Below, in pieces: positions 33,106-41,885 of a stretch of 60,118 nt of DNA. Position 1 is the stretch's first letter. Each line of letters opens with the position of its first letter. A program made the translations under genes and the position numbers. This DNA comes from an uncultured Acinetobacter sp. (GTDB taxonomy: Bacteria; Cyanobacteriota; Vampirovibrionia; Gastranaerophilales; Gastranaerophilaceae), in contig CAMZGT010000006.1 in the NCBI GenBank assembly GCA_947306495.1, forward strand, positions 1 through 60,118, written 5' to 3'. The notes below the pieces were generated by a model, which saw nothing but the letters and a program-made list of their open reading frames with translations, was not told the origin of the DNA and ran no database searches.

Positions 33106-35205
33106 ATGGAACTGGGGAAATTATCAAAATTACTAAATAATAACGACATTGTCCTTGCTATAGGCTTGGTCATTATTGTCATAATGATGGTTATTCCTAT
33201 CCCTGCGCCATTATTGGACTTATTATTAACAATAAATATATCTCTGGCAGTTGTAATTTTATTGGTTTGCCTATATGTACAAGAACCTCTTGATTATTCA
33301 TCTTTCCCAACGGTTCTGCTTATAGCAACATTGTTTAGATTAGGATTAAACGTCAGTTCCACCAGATTAATTTTACTCCAAGGACAGGCCGGTAACGTTA
33401 TTAACTCTTTCGGAGAGTTTGTTGTCGGCGGTAATTACGTTGTAGGTGCAGTTATATTTTGTATTTTGGTTTTGATAAACTTCATGGTTATTACCGGCGG
33501 TGCAACCCGTGTTGCAGAAGTTTCTGCCCGTTTCACATTGGATAAAATGCCCGGTAAACAATTAAGTATTGACGCAGATTTGAATTCAGGACTTATTAAT
33601 GAAGATCAAGCAAAAGAAAGACGGAAAAAACTTGAAAGAGAAACTGATTTCTATGGAACGATGGATGGTGCCTCTAAATTTGTAAAAGGTGATGCTACAG
33701 CAGGTATTGTTATTACAATTATCAATATAGTAGGCGGCTTGGTCATCGGAGTAATTCAATTACACATGAATGTCCAAACAGCTCTTTCAACTTATACAAT
33801 CTTAACAGTAGGTGACGGTTTGGTTTCCCAAATTCCCGCTCTTCTGATATCAACTGCTACAGGTTTGATTGTATCTCGTGCTACGGGGAAAGACGAATCT
33901 TTATCTCAAGATATTAAAAACGAAATGTTCTCTGATCCAAGAGTACTCGGCGTTGTATCAGGATTATTAGCATTTATGGGAATTGTACCTGGTATGCCTA
34001 CATTACCATTCTTTACTATTGCCCTACTGGCAGGCGGTTTAGCATTCTTTAAAGCGAAAGATAAAGCTGCTCTTGCTGAAACCGAAGCTGCTCAAATAGT
34101 TGAACAAGCTCAACAGGAAAAATTAGGCAAAAAGGAAAAACGCGCAAAAGCGACAAGAGAAAGTGTTATGGAGCTTTTAAACGTTGACACAATTGAAATA
34201 GAAGTCGGATACAGACTCGTACAACTTTTGAACGTAGAAATGGGCGGCGATTTGCTCGAACGTATAGCACAAATACGAAGACAAACTGCTCTTGATTTAG
34301 GTATTATACTTCCTTCTATTCGTGTAAGAGATAATTTACAACTCTCCCCTAATTCTTATCAAATAAAACTTAAGGGAGTCGCATTGGAATCAGGGGATGT
34401 TTATCCGGAAAGATTTTTGGCAATGTCGGCAGGCGATCCTGTGGGAAACGCTACTATTAACGGGATTCACGCCATAGAACCTGCATTTGGACTCCCTGCG
34501 CTGTGGATAGACGCAAAAGATAAGGATTTGGCTGAAATGTCAGGATACACTGTTGTTTCTGCTTCTGCTGTTATTTCTACACACATAACCGAAGTTATTA
34601 AAAAATGTGCTTCTGAAATTTTATCAAGATTTGATGTGCAACAACTTATTGATAATCTTAAAAAAGAGGTTTCTGAAGATTACGTTGATGATATTATGAA
34701 GGATATAACCGTCGGAGACGTTCAATTAGTAATGCAAAATCTGCTAAAAGAAGGAGTTGCTGTTAGAGATTTAAAAACAATTTTGGAAACAATGAGCATA
34801 CAAGCCAAAATAAATAAATCTCCTGGATTTTTAACGGAACATGTCCGTCAGGCATTATCAAGAAATATCTGCAAACAAAACTTATCGGATACCGGAGAAC
34901 TATATGTGATAACATTATCACCGGATGTTGAAAATACTATTGCAAGAGGCGCAAGCCCTGACGGTCAAAGTGTAACATTAGATCCCTCTTTTACCAGAAA
35001 TATGTTTGACAAAATGAATTTGGAATTAGAAAAAGCTATTACTGCTACGGGTAATCAACCTGTAATTCTTTGTTCTTCTCCTATAAGACTTTTGTTCAGA
35101 AAACTTGTTGAAAGAACTTATCCTCAAATTGCAATTATGTCGTATAATGAAATCAGTCCGAATGTTAAAGTTAAATCTGTCGGCATGGTAAAAGTCGGCG
35201 GGTAA
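33106..35205 (+). CDS. flhA: Flagellar biosynthesis protein FlhA
   Basis: The central export-gate protein of the flagellar type III apparatus. 699 residues: about eight membrane helices in 1-320, with the FHIPEP-family signature region (RVAEVSARFTLDKMPGKQLSIDADLNSG) about 145-172, then the cytosolic domain with GYRLVQLLN and VRDNLQLSPNSYQIKLKG. RBS GGTGGAG. The adjacent PilZ gene is 37 nt downstream; the other export genes are 10 kb away at 45-48 kb, an unusual split. Confidence 0.96.
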   Translation: MELGKLSKLLNNNDIVLAIGLVIIVIMMVIPIPAPLLDLLLTINISLAVVILLVCLYVQEPLDYSSFPTVLLIATLFRLGLNVSSTRLILLQGQAGNVINSFGEFVVGGNYVVGAVIFCILVLINFMVITGGATRVAEVSARFTLDKMPGKQLSIDADLNSGLINEDQAKERRKKLERETDFYGTMDGASKFVKGDATAGIVITIINIVGGLVIGVIQLHMNVQTALSTYTILTVGDGLVSQIPALLISTATGLIVSRATGKDESLSQDIKNEMFSDPRVLGVVSGLLAFMGIVPGMPTLPFFTIALLAGGLAFFKAKDKAALAETEAAQIVEQAQQEKLGKKEKRAKATRESVMELLNVDTIEIEVGYRLVQLLNVEMGGDLLERIAQIRRQTALDLGIILPSIRVRDNLQLSPNSYQIKLKGVALESGDVYPERFLAMSAGDPVGNATINGIHAIEPAFGLPALWIDAKDKDLAEMSGYTVVSASAVISTHITEVIKKCASEILSRFDVQQLIDNLKKEVSEDYVDDIMKDITVGDVQLVMQNLLKEGVAVRDLKTILETMSIQAKINKSPGFLTEHVRQALSRNICKQNLSDTGELYVITLSPDVENTIARGASPDGQSVTLDPSFTRNMFDKMNLELEKAITATGNQPVILCSSPIRLLFRKLVERTYPQIAIMSYNEISPNVKVKSVGMVKVGG

Positions 35206-35242
35206 AATAAAATTAAAATATATTAATATAGAAAGGAAAAAT

Positions 35243-35836
35243 ATGAGAGAACTTTTAAAAAACGAACAGATTGTAACAATTGTTCCTCAAGATTTTAAAA
35301 AGACAAATAAAGGACGCATTATTAACGTTTCCCAAGATGGTTTTAAAATGGAATTGAAATATAAACCTGATGGTTTAATCGTCAACCATATATGCGATTT
35401 TTACTCTTTTACCGAAAACGGATATCTGTATTTTGAATCATATATTCAGGCATTGGAAAATAATATAATTACAATCGCAAATCCTGTCAAGCACAGATTT
35501 TTGCAACGCCGTAAATTCACTCGTATAAAATTTATTGAAGATTTAGAACTTATTAATGAAAATAACGTTCATAAAATAAGAACTTTAGACTTGTCAGCAG
35601 GTGGCATGAAAGTTCAAACAGAAGACAATATCGATATAGAAAAAGATTATCACGTAACAATCAAACTAAGTGATGAACAAGAAATTAAGTGTAAATATCA
35701 ACTTATAAGAGTTGAAAAAGGTGATAACGGTTTATATACTATTTCAGGAAGATTTACAAGTTTAAGTAATATTGATAAAATGACACTTGTACAATTCTGC
35801 ATGAAAAAAGATATGGAAAGCGTTAGCAAAAAATAG
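35243..35836 (+). CDS. PilZ-domain protein (c-di-GMP receptor-like)
   Basis: 197 residues. N-terminal about 95 form a YcgR-N-like beta domain; the PilZ domain follows with the c-di-GMP motifs RRKFTR (R-x-x-x-R, about 91-96) and DLSAGGM (D/N-x-S-x-x-G, about 118-124). The architecture and the position after flhA suggest a YcgR-type flagellar brake, which would link second messenger levels to motility; this is inference. RBS AAAGGAAA. Confidence 0.85.
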   Translation: MRELLKNEQIVTIVPQDFKKTNKGRIINVSQDGFKMELKYKPDGLIVNHICDFYSFTENGYLYFESYIQALENNIITIANPVKHRFLQRRKFTRIKFIEDLELINENNVHKIRTLDLSAGGMKVQTEDNIDIEKDYHVTIKLSDEQEIKCKYQLIRVEKGDNGLYTISGRFTSLSNIDKMTLVQFCMKKDMESVSKK

Positions 35837-35845
35837 GCGGTCAAA

Positions 35846-36187
35846 GTGGGATATACTGAAAATATCAGATTATTTTTTGTTGTAGTTACTTTACTTACTA
35901 TTGGAACAATAAGCATTGTAAAAATTGGTTCTATAGATTTACATGCTATTCTTGCAACAGCAAGCGTGCTGGTTCCTGCGGTTATTGTTATGGGATATCT
36001 GGGTCAAAAGATGGGAGAAATAGTTGATAACCCAAGAAACAAAGCTGATGCGGATTACAAACTTGCAGTATTGAATGCTCTTAAGAAAATGGACAAATCT
36101 ATATCTTTGCAAGAACTGAATGAAAAATTGACAAAACAAGTTGCAGAACCTGACATTCCTGATATTGAAGACGACATAGATGAATAG
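35846..36187 (+). CDS. Unknown two-helix membrane protein in the flhA operon
   Basis: GTG 35846 start, 9 nt after the PilZ stop (AGGCGG RBS). 113 residues with hydrophobic segments at about 8-25 and 32-50, then an acidic, soluble tail ending IPDIEDDIDE. Not recognised; co-transcription with flhA and the PilZ gene suggests a flagellar or envelope role. Followed by a 56-nt gap to bioD. Confidence 0.65.
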   Translation: MGYTENIRLFFVVVTLLTIGTISIVKIGSIDLHAILATASVLVPAVIVMGYLGQKMGEIVDNPRNKADADYKLAVLNALKKMDKSISLQELNEKLTKQVAEPDIPDIEDDIDE

Positions 36188-36243
36188 TTTTATATTTTTT
36201 ACCAAGTCGTTTTTATGATAAAATTTAGATAGGGAGAAGTTTT

Positions 36244-36915
36244 ATGTCTAAAAATGTTTTTATTACCGCCACGGGAACTGATGTAGGGAAAACCTATGTT
36301 TCAGCTTTAATTATAAAAAAAATGAGAGAATGCGGGTTTAATTGCGGTTATTTTAAACCTGTGCTAAGTGGCGTTACAGAAAAAAACGGAGAATTAATAG
36401 AGAGTGATTGCAATTATGTCGTGAACACAGCTCGTATACCGGAAAAGGCCAATGACTGCGTACAGTATTGGTGGAAAGAAGCAGTTTCTCCTCATTTGGC
36501 TGCTCTGAGAGCCGGAGAAAAAATTAATATTGAAAGCATCAAACAAACTTTTATAAAAAAACAAAAAGAATACGATTACCTGCTTGTAGAAGGAGCTGGT
36601 GGAATTACTTGCCCTCTCAAGCTTGAAAACGGGGAAAAATATCTGCTTAAAAATTTAATTCGAGAAATGGAGTCAAATATAATTATAGTTGCAGACTCGG
36701 GGCTCGGAACAATTAATTCTACGATATTAACAGTGGAATATGCTCATGCTCACAACATAAATATTGAAGGAATAATACTTAATAACTTTAATCCTGACAG
36801 CTTTATGCATCAGGATAACTTAAAACAAATTGAATACTTGACCGGATTAAAAGTAATTGCAACAGTTGAAAAGAACCAAAAAGATATAATTTTGTTAGAG
36901 AAATATTTTAAATAG
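36244..36915 (+). CDS. bioD: Dethiobiotin synthetase
   Basis: Carboxylates and cyclises 7,8-diaminopelargonate with ATP. P-loop FITATGTDVGKTYVS (about 5-19), with GAGGITCPL (about 118-126) and the ADSGLGTIN segment. 223 residues, normal length. AGGGAGAAG RBS. Directly before bioA (11-nt gap), so the two late biotin steps are one operon; bioB and bioF are not in the window. Confidence 0.93.
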   Translation: MSKNVFITATGTDVGKTYVSALIIKKMRECGFNCGYFKPVLSGVTEKNGELIESDCNYVVNTARIPEKANDCVQYWWKEAVSPHLAALRAGEKINIESIKQTFIKKQKEYDYLLVEGAGGITCPLKLENGEKYLLKNLIREMESNIIIVADSGLGTINSTILTVEYAHAHNINIEGIILNNFNPDSFMHQDNLKQIEYLTGLKVIATVEKNQKDIILLEKYFK

Positions 36916-36926
36916 AAGGACAAGAT

Positions 36927-38273
36927 ATGAATTGGCAAGAAGAAGATTTAAAATATATTTGGCACCCCTGTTCTCAAATGAAAGATTATGAAACACTCCC
37001 ACCTATTGTTATTGACCACGCACAAGGAATTAACTTATATGATATTGAAGGGAAATGCTATAAGGACGTAATTAGTTCTTGGTGGTGCAATCTTTTAGGA
37101 CACTGTAATCCAAGGATTAACCAAGCAGTAAAAAAACAAGTTGATACCCTTGAACACGTAATTTTTGCCAATTTTACTCATAAAACAGCGATTACGCTGT
37201 GTCAAAAACTCATGGAAGTTCTACCAAAAGGACTTTGCAAATTTAATTTTGCAGATAACGGATCAGCTGCAATAGAAATGGCATTAAAAATGAGTTTTCA
37301 ATACCATTATCAGACAGGGAATCCGCAAAAAAAAAGATTTATGGCTTTAGCTGACGCATACCACGGTGAAACTCTCGGTGCTCTCGCAGTAGGAGGTGTA
37401 GACTTATATTCTGAAATTTACAAACCGCTTCTGCTTGATGTTATCAGGATTGAAGGCTTAAACTGTTATCGCTGTCAATGGGGAAAATGCAGAGATAAAT
37501 GCAATTGTGAATGTTTTATTAAAGCAGAAGAAGCTTTTACAAAATACGCTGATGAAACCGCGGCCATAATTGTAGAGCCGATACTTCAAGGTTCTGCAGG
37601 TATGAAAATTTACCCGCCTTTATATCTAAAAAAACTACGAGAATTGTGTGACAAATACAATGTTCACCTCATAGCGGATGAAATTGCAACCGGGTATGGG
37701 AGAACAGGCAAAATGTGGGCATTTGACCATGCCGGAGTTTGCCCGGACATAATGTGCTTATCAAAAGGGTTAACCGGTGGTTATATGCCAATGGCAATCG
37801 CTATCACAACACAAAAAATATATGATGCCTTTTATGATGATTATACAAAAGGAAAAGCTTTCATGCACTCACATACATATGCCGGAAATCCGCTTGCTTG
37901 TTCGGCTGCTATTGAAGTTTTAAATATATTAAAAGATGAAAATATTATAGAAAATTCTCAAGAAAAAGCAATATATTTTAACAATATTATTAAAAATAAA
38001 TTTTTACCTCTAAATAATGTTGGAGAGGTTCGTTCAATCGGTTTAATTAACGCAATTGAAATAGTAAAAGATAAAAACACAAAAGAACCGTTTGATTCAT
38101 CTCTAAGATTAGGATACCAGATATATAAAAAGGCCTTAGAAAAAGGGGTTCTTTTAAGACCTCTCGGAGATGTCATATATTTTAATCCTCCGTTAATTAT
38201 TGAAAAAAATGATATGGACTACATAACTGATATTGCATTAGAATGCACAAAAGAAATTCTAGAAAAAAGATAA
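36927..38273 (+). CDS. bioA: Adenosylmethionine-8-amino-7-oxononanoate aminotransferase
   Basis: Makes diaminopelargonate, using SAM as amino donor. IWHPCSQMKDYE start, SSWWCNLLGH, GSAAIEMALKM, DAYHGETLGAL, ADEIATGYGRTGK and the PLP Lys in LSKGLTGGYMPM. A cysteine-rich loop CYRCQWGKCRDKCNCEC (about 173-189) is an elaboration of the C-Y-R-C loop seen in other anaerobes' BioA and could bind metal. 448 residues. AAGGAC before ATG. Confidence 0.93.
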   Translation: MNWQEEDLKYIWHPCSQMKDYETLPPIVIDHAQGINLYDIEGKCYKDVISSWWCNLLGHCNPRINQAVKKQVDTLEHVIFANFTHKTAITLCQKLMEVLPKGLCKFNFADNGSAAIEMALKMSFQYHYQTGNPQKKRFMALADAYHGETLGALAVGGVDLYSEIYKPLLLDVIRIEGLNCYRCQWGKCRDKCNCECFIKAEEAFTKYADETAAIIVEPILQGSAGMKIYPPLYLKKLRELCDKYNVHLIADEIATGYGRTGKMWAFDHAGVCPDIMCLSKGLTGGYMPMAIAITTQKIYDAFYDDYTKGKAFMHSHTYAGNPLACSAAIEVLNILKDENIIENSQEKAIYFNNIIKNKFLPLNNVGEVRSIGLINAIEIVKDKNTKEPFDSSLRLGYQIYKKALEKGVLLRPLGDVIYFNPPLIIEKNDMDYITDIALECTKEILEKR

Positions 38274-38306
38274 GCAAATATTTTTTTTAGATGTTTTTCT
38301 TCTAAT

Positions 38307-39233
38307 ATGCAAATAAATAGTTTAAAAATTTCAGATATAAATTTCACATCATCTGCTGACATATCTTTAGAATATGTCTTAAAAAATCATAATCATTTTT
38401 TGCCAAACAGAATGAAAACAAAAATTGAAAACCTTCTGGCCAGCGGCAAGAAAGAATTACCGCAACTATATGAACTTCATGCAAAAGTCTACCAACCACT
38501 GATGAATGCAAAAACTCTGGATGAAGCAAAAAGTATCTATCCTGAATACTCTGATGTTATTGAACTTTCTGTTCTGAAAAATAATCGTTCCAAAGCAATT
38601 AAAGCCATTAGAGCTAAAGGGATACCTTTTGAAACATTCACATTAAATCTTTTAAAAAAACTATATAGACCTTCAACACAAGAAGAACTTGTTAAAGAAT
38701 ATAATTTTACTAACAGAAACCTTATGGCTTGGCTTCTTAAAAAACTTAATATACAAAAACTACAAGGAAATTATATAAACTTACTCAGAATGAGTAATGA
38801 AACAGAAAATACACGCATTGCAAACTTATCCAGACAAGCTATATACGCAAATCCGGAAATTCAGGCAGCAAGGCAACTTAAAGCGACAGAACACCATCGG
38901 TCCAAGTCCTACCGCACAAAAAAACGCCAAGAAATGATAAATTTTTATAAACAAAACCCGGATAGAGCAGAAAAAGTAAGACTTATTAGCAAATTAACTT
39001 GGGAAAAATGTCCCGAAATAAAAAAAGCCCTGAGTGCATTTACATCTGAAACATCTGATTTTACAAAAAATGCTCTAAGAAAAAGACAGCAAAAGAAGGC
39101 GCTATCAAATACAGAACAAAAAGCTATACAAAGTTATTATAAAGCTTTTTGGTCAAAACATCCGGAAATGAAAGATATTTACTCTAAAATGCGAATAGAA
39201 GCTGCAAAAGAAATCAATAGTTGCTTAATATAA
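38307..39233 (+). CDS. Unknown basic helical protein with INFTS leader and W/Y-x-x-P-E repeats
   Basis: 308 residues, no signal or membrane part. Starts MQINSLKISDINFTSS, an Asn/Ser-rich leader like those of other small orphans here. Residues about 20-100 are helical (FLPNRMKTKIENLLASGKK); about 110-165 hold a possible helix-turn-helix (TQEELVKEYNFTNRNLMAWLLKKL). The C-terminal third has three degenerate repeats around YANPEIQAARQ, TWEKCPEIKKALS and FWSKHPEMKDIYS, similar in look to NUMOD-type modules of homing-endonuclease and phage DNA-binding proteins. A DNA-binding role is plausible but unproven. 3' end overlaps the next gene by 9 nt. Confidence 0.65.
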   Translation: MQINSLKISDINFTSSADISLEYVLKNHNHFLPNRMKTKIENLLASGKKELPQLYELHAKVYQPLMNAKTLDEAKSIYPEYSDVIELSVLKNNRSKAIKAIRAKGIPFETFTLNLLKKLYRPSTQEELVKEYNFTNRNLMAWLLKKLNIQKLQGNYINLLRMSNETENTRIANLSRQAIYANPEIQAARQLKATEHHRSKSYRTKKRQEMINFYKQNPDRAEKVRLISKLTWEKCPEIKKALSAFTSETSDFTKNALRKRQQKKALSNTEQKAIQSYYKAFWSKHPEMKDIYSKMRIEAAKEINSCLI

Positions 39234-40574
39234 TTTTGATTTTAAGATCTGTGCGGCAGAAATTAGTATATCTATACTTGTTGAGAAAGGAGGGGCATAT
39301 GTTAAATCAACGTCTATTAATTCTTCTACTGTTATACCTCTAACTAAACCTACTGATACTGTGTTAACTCTTTTGTCAGCATCACCACAGCCAATCGCCT
39401 GGGCTCCGAGTATTTTATGAGAACGCTTGTCGGCGACTAATTTAAGTGTTACATTTTTAACTTCAGGCATATAACCTGCTTTATCTCGTTTTGTTATCAC
39501 AACAGAAACCGCATCATAACCTATCTTTAAGGCCTCTTTTTCAGTGAATCCAGTTCTTGATATGTTTAAATCGTTATAACGTAACACTGCAGAACCTAAA
39601 ATTCCTTCAAAATCCTCAACTTCACCTGCAATATTTATAGCAGCTACACGACCTTCTTTATTTGCTGTTGAACCCAAAGGTACCCAGACCGGTGTATTTG
39701 ATATCATATTAATTTTTTCTGCACAATCACCGCAAGCATATATATCACTAATATTAGTTTCCATCCTGCTATTAACTTTTATCGCACCTGTAGGACCTAA
39801 CATAATACCAGCTTCTTGTGCTAATTCAACAACAGGGCGCACACCTGACGCAATTACAACCATATCCGTTTCGAAACCATATCCTTTAGATGTAATTACA
39901 TCTTTTACATAATCATCACCAATTAAATCCGCAACTGTATCTCCGTTTAATATTTTTACCAGCCCGTTTGAATTATCTAAAATATATTCCTGCACCAAAG
40001 CAGAAATATCTTCATCAAACATAGATAAGATAAATGGGGCTCTTTCTATTAACGTTACTTGTTTATTATTTTTGACAAATGCTTCTATAAGTTCAACTGC
40101 AATATACCCTCCTCCGATAATTGTAATATGATTTGATTTTTCCATAGTTTCCCGTATTATAATTGCATCATCAAGGGTTCTAAGAGTGAATATATTTTTA
40201 AGTTCAGGTTTATAAAAATTTGGAACAAAAGGCTTTGCTCCTGTTGCAATAACCAATTTATCATATTCTGCGAAATACCAATCATCTTTGTTTAAATCTC
40301 TCACTGCAATTTTTTTATCAGCAGGAAGAATTTTTGTTACTTGTTGCCTTGTATAAATATTAATCCCGCTTTTTTCGAATTCTTCAACTGATCTTACAAT
40401 AAGTTTACGCCAATCTTGAAAATCACCTGCTATATAATAGGGCATACCACAAGCAGAATAAGAAACATATTTATCCTGAGTATATATGCTTACTTCCGCA
40501 TCCGGAAGTTCTCTTTTGACTTTAGCAGCAGTCTTTGCTCCTGCCGCAACTCCACCGATTATAATAATTTTCAT
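39225..40574 (-). CDS. CoA-disulfide reductase / NADH oxidase-like flavoprotein
   Basis: 449 residues of the pyridine-nucleotide disulfide oxidoreductase family (single-Cys class). FAD site IIGGVAAGAKTAAK at the start, the active Cys in YSACGMPYYIAG (about 43), NAD site IIGGGYIAVEL (about 153-163), second FAD motif IYACGDCAE, and a dimerisation domain from about 330. CoA-disulfide reductase, NADH oxidase (water forming) and polysulfide reductase share this core, so substrate is open. No rhodanese domain is fused. Divergent promoter region with a possible small RNA. Confidence 0.85.
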   Translation of the reverse strand: MKIIIIGGVAAGAKTAAKVKRELPDAEVSIYTQDKYVSYSACGMPYYIAGDFQDWRKLIVRSVEEFEKSGINIYTRQQVTKILPADKKIAVRDLNKDDWYFAEYDKLVIATGAKPFVPNFYKPELKNIFTLRTLDDAIIIRETMEKSNHITIIGGGYIAVELIEAFVKNNKQVTLIERAPFILSMFDEDISALVQEYILDNSNGLVKILNGDTVADLIGDDYVKDVITSKGYGFETDMVVIASGVRPVVELAQEAGIMLGPTGAIKVNSRMETNISDIYACGDCAEKINMISNTPVWVPLGSTANKEGRVAAINIAGEVEDFEGILGSAVLRYNDLNISRTGFTEKEALKIGYDAVSVVITKRDKAGYMPEVKNVTLKLVADKRSHKILGAQAIGCGDADKRVNTVSVGLVRGITVEELIDVDLTYAPPFSTSIDILISAAQILKSKLY

Positions 40575-40670
40575 AAGAGTATTATTTTTCTCTTTGCGGC
40601 TTAATACAATACCACAAGTGGAGAATAAAATACTAATACTCTATATAGATGATATTTGTATAATCCACTC

Positions 40671-40777
40671 AAGAATCTAAAAAAAATACCGATATTGGTA
40701 GTATGGAAAACCGAAAAGGTTTTTCATACCTCCTCCCCAAGTCTGGTAGCCGTTCTCAGAAGAAACGGCTTTTTTTT
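40671..40777 (+). ncRNA. Candidate C-rich small RNA
   Basis: An extended -10 (TGTATAAT, 40657-40664) is followed by a 12-bp hairpin GTATGGAAAACC/GGTTTTTCATAC with GAAAA loop (40701-40729), then an unpaired CTCCTCCCC (40730-40738) and a perfect terminator AGCCGTT/AACGGCT (40748-40770) with eight T. No ORF on this strand. A single-stranded C-rich block able to pair with Shine-Dalgarno sequences is a known small-RNA design in Firmicutes. No -35 is evident. The call is inferred. Confidence 0.4.
40748..40777 (+). terminator. Plus-strand terminator
   Basis: AGCCGTT (40748-40754), CTCAGAAGA, AACGGCT (40764-40770), then T7-8. There is no plus-strand gene before it, which is what points to the small RNA above. 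Confidence 0.8.
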
Positions 40778-40790
40778 ATTCAAAATAATT

Positions 40791-41705
40791 TTAAGATACA
40801 TAATTTATACTACCACTTTGAGTTTTAGTAAAATCATTATATGCAAAGTTTTTATCTCTTTTTACGCGATTATGCCAACCCTTTTGAAATTTTTTCTGTC
40901 CAGGGTTCCTTCTTACTATATCATCATAGAACTGATCTCTTAATTGTTCAAACTTTTTTGGATCATTATTGCATTTAGCCAAAATCTTTTTACCTTGACC
41001 TATACCGCTACACCAATCCATAGAGAAAACATAGAAAGCTAATATGGGATCTTTTACATTTTCAGCTCCGCCTTCTTTCCAAAAATAATCAATAATTTCC
41101 ATCATTTCAGCGTCTGTCATATATTTTACACTTTGCTTCGGCAAATGCTTTCTTCTTCTGTAATCATCATAGGTGAAATGAGTAACGCCGTGTTTTGTTT
41201 CACCGCCCTTATCGCCTGGTACACACGCATAACCTCCCTCAACTTTTTTCATGTAATTCATTATAAGCTTTAGGCGTTCTTGTCTATCTTTAGGTATAGA
41301 AACTCTGTTCGATTTATAAGAAGCATTCCCTGTTTTTTTAAGAGATGAAACGCTGTTACAATTCAAATTATAAAAAGAACCAAAATTGATATTTTGGAAA
41401 TTAGCGTTAAACGCGGACATTTGCATCATTGAGAATTGATTATTAACTAAAAACGGATTAGTGTTTGTAAAATTTGAACTTTGAAAAGCAAAACTATTAT
41501 CTTGCAAAGGAAAACTTGATATTGGCTGCTGTGTTACACCAGAAATTTGAAAACTAGAAGGAAATAAAGGCATGTTCATAACACATCCGCCACTATGAGA
41601 ATAAGAAAGACTATCACAACCAAAAACACTGAAATACGGAGTGCCAAATAGCATTCCTTGTTTAAAATTTGCCGCAATTCTGTTAATTAAATTAAATTTG
41701 CTCAT
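40791..41705 (-). CDS. GH108 lysozyme-like protein with long low-complexity N-terminus
   Basis: 304 residues. Residues about 140-300 match the GH108 (secretion-activator/phage endolysin) muramidase: catalytic Glu156 in KKVEGGYACVPGDKGGETKHGVT, then the C-terminal peptidoglycan-binding part with FYVFSMDWCSGIGQGKKIL and FYDDIVRRNPGQKKFQKGWHNRV. Residues 1-135 are rich in Asn, Ser, Phe and Gln (SSNFTNTNPFLVNNQFSMM, NANFQNINFGSFYNLN), with no signal peptide. There are no phage genes around it. Its upstream region has copy C of the composite element. A secreted effector or a cell-wall remodelling enzyme is possible. Confidence 0.75.
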   Translation of the reverse strand: MSKFNLINRIAANFKQGMLFGTPYFSVFGCDSLSYSHSGGCVMNMPLFPSSFQISGVTQQPISSFPLQDNSFAFQSSNFTNTNPFLVNNQFSMMQMSAFNANFQNINFGSFYNLNCNSVSSLKKTGNASYKSNRVSIPKDRQERLKLIMNYMKKVEGGYACVPGDKGGETKHGVTHFTYDDYRRRKHLPKQSVKYMTDAEMMEIIDYFWKEGGAENVKDPILAFYVFSMDWCSGIGQGKKILAKCNNDPKKFEQLRDQFYDDIVRRNPGQKKFQKGWHNRVKRDKNFAYNDFTKTQSGSINYVS

Positions 41706-41734
41706 GAGTTAATATTCTTTTTATATCTCTTATA

Positions 41735-41798
41735 TATATAAAGTCCTCCATTATATTAAAATTGACATGTTTTAAAACAAATGTTAAGAAATATTAAC
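41735..41798 (-). promoter_or_regulatory. Composite upstream element, copy C
   Basis: Minus strand toward the 41705 ATG: GTTAATATT-T-CTTAACATT (41780-41798), 15 nt, CAATTTT (41758-41764), 13 nt, ACTTTATATA (41735-41744), then TATAAGAGATAT as in copy A. The tandem box is shared with divergent ftsH. Confidence 0.6.
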
Positions 41799-41885
41799 AA
41801 AACTTATAATACAAACTTATTCTCTTGTTCACTTATTCACTGATTAATTAATCCATGCTACAATAGTTTCAAAAGAGGGAGAACT

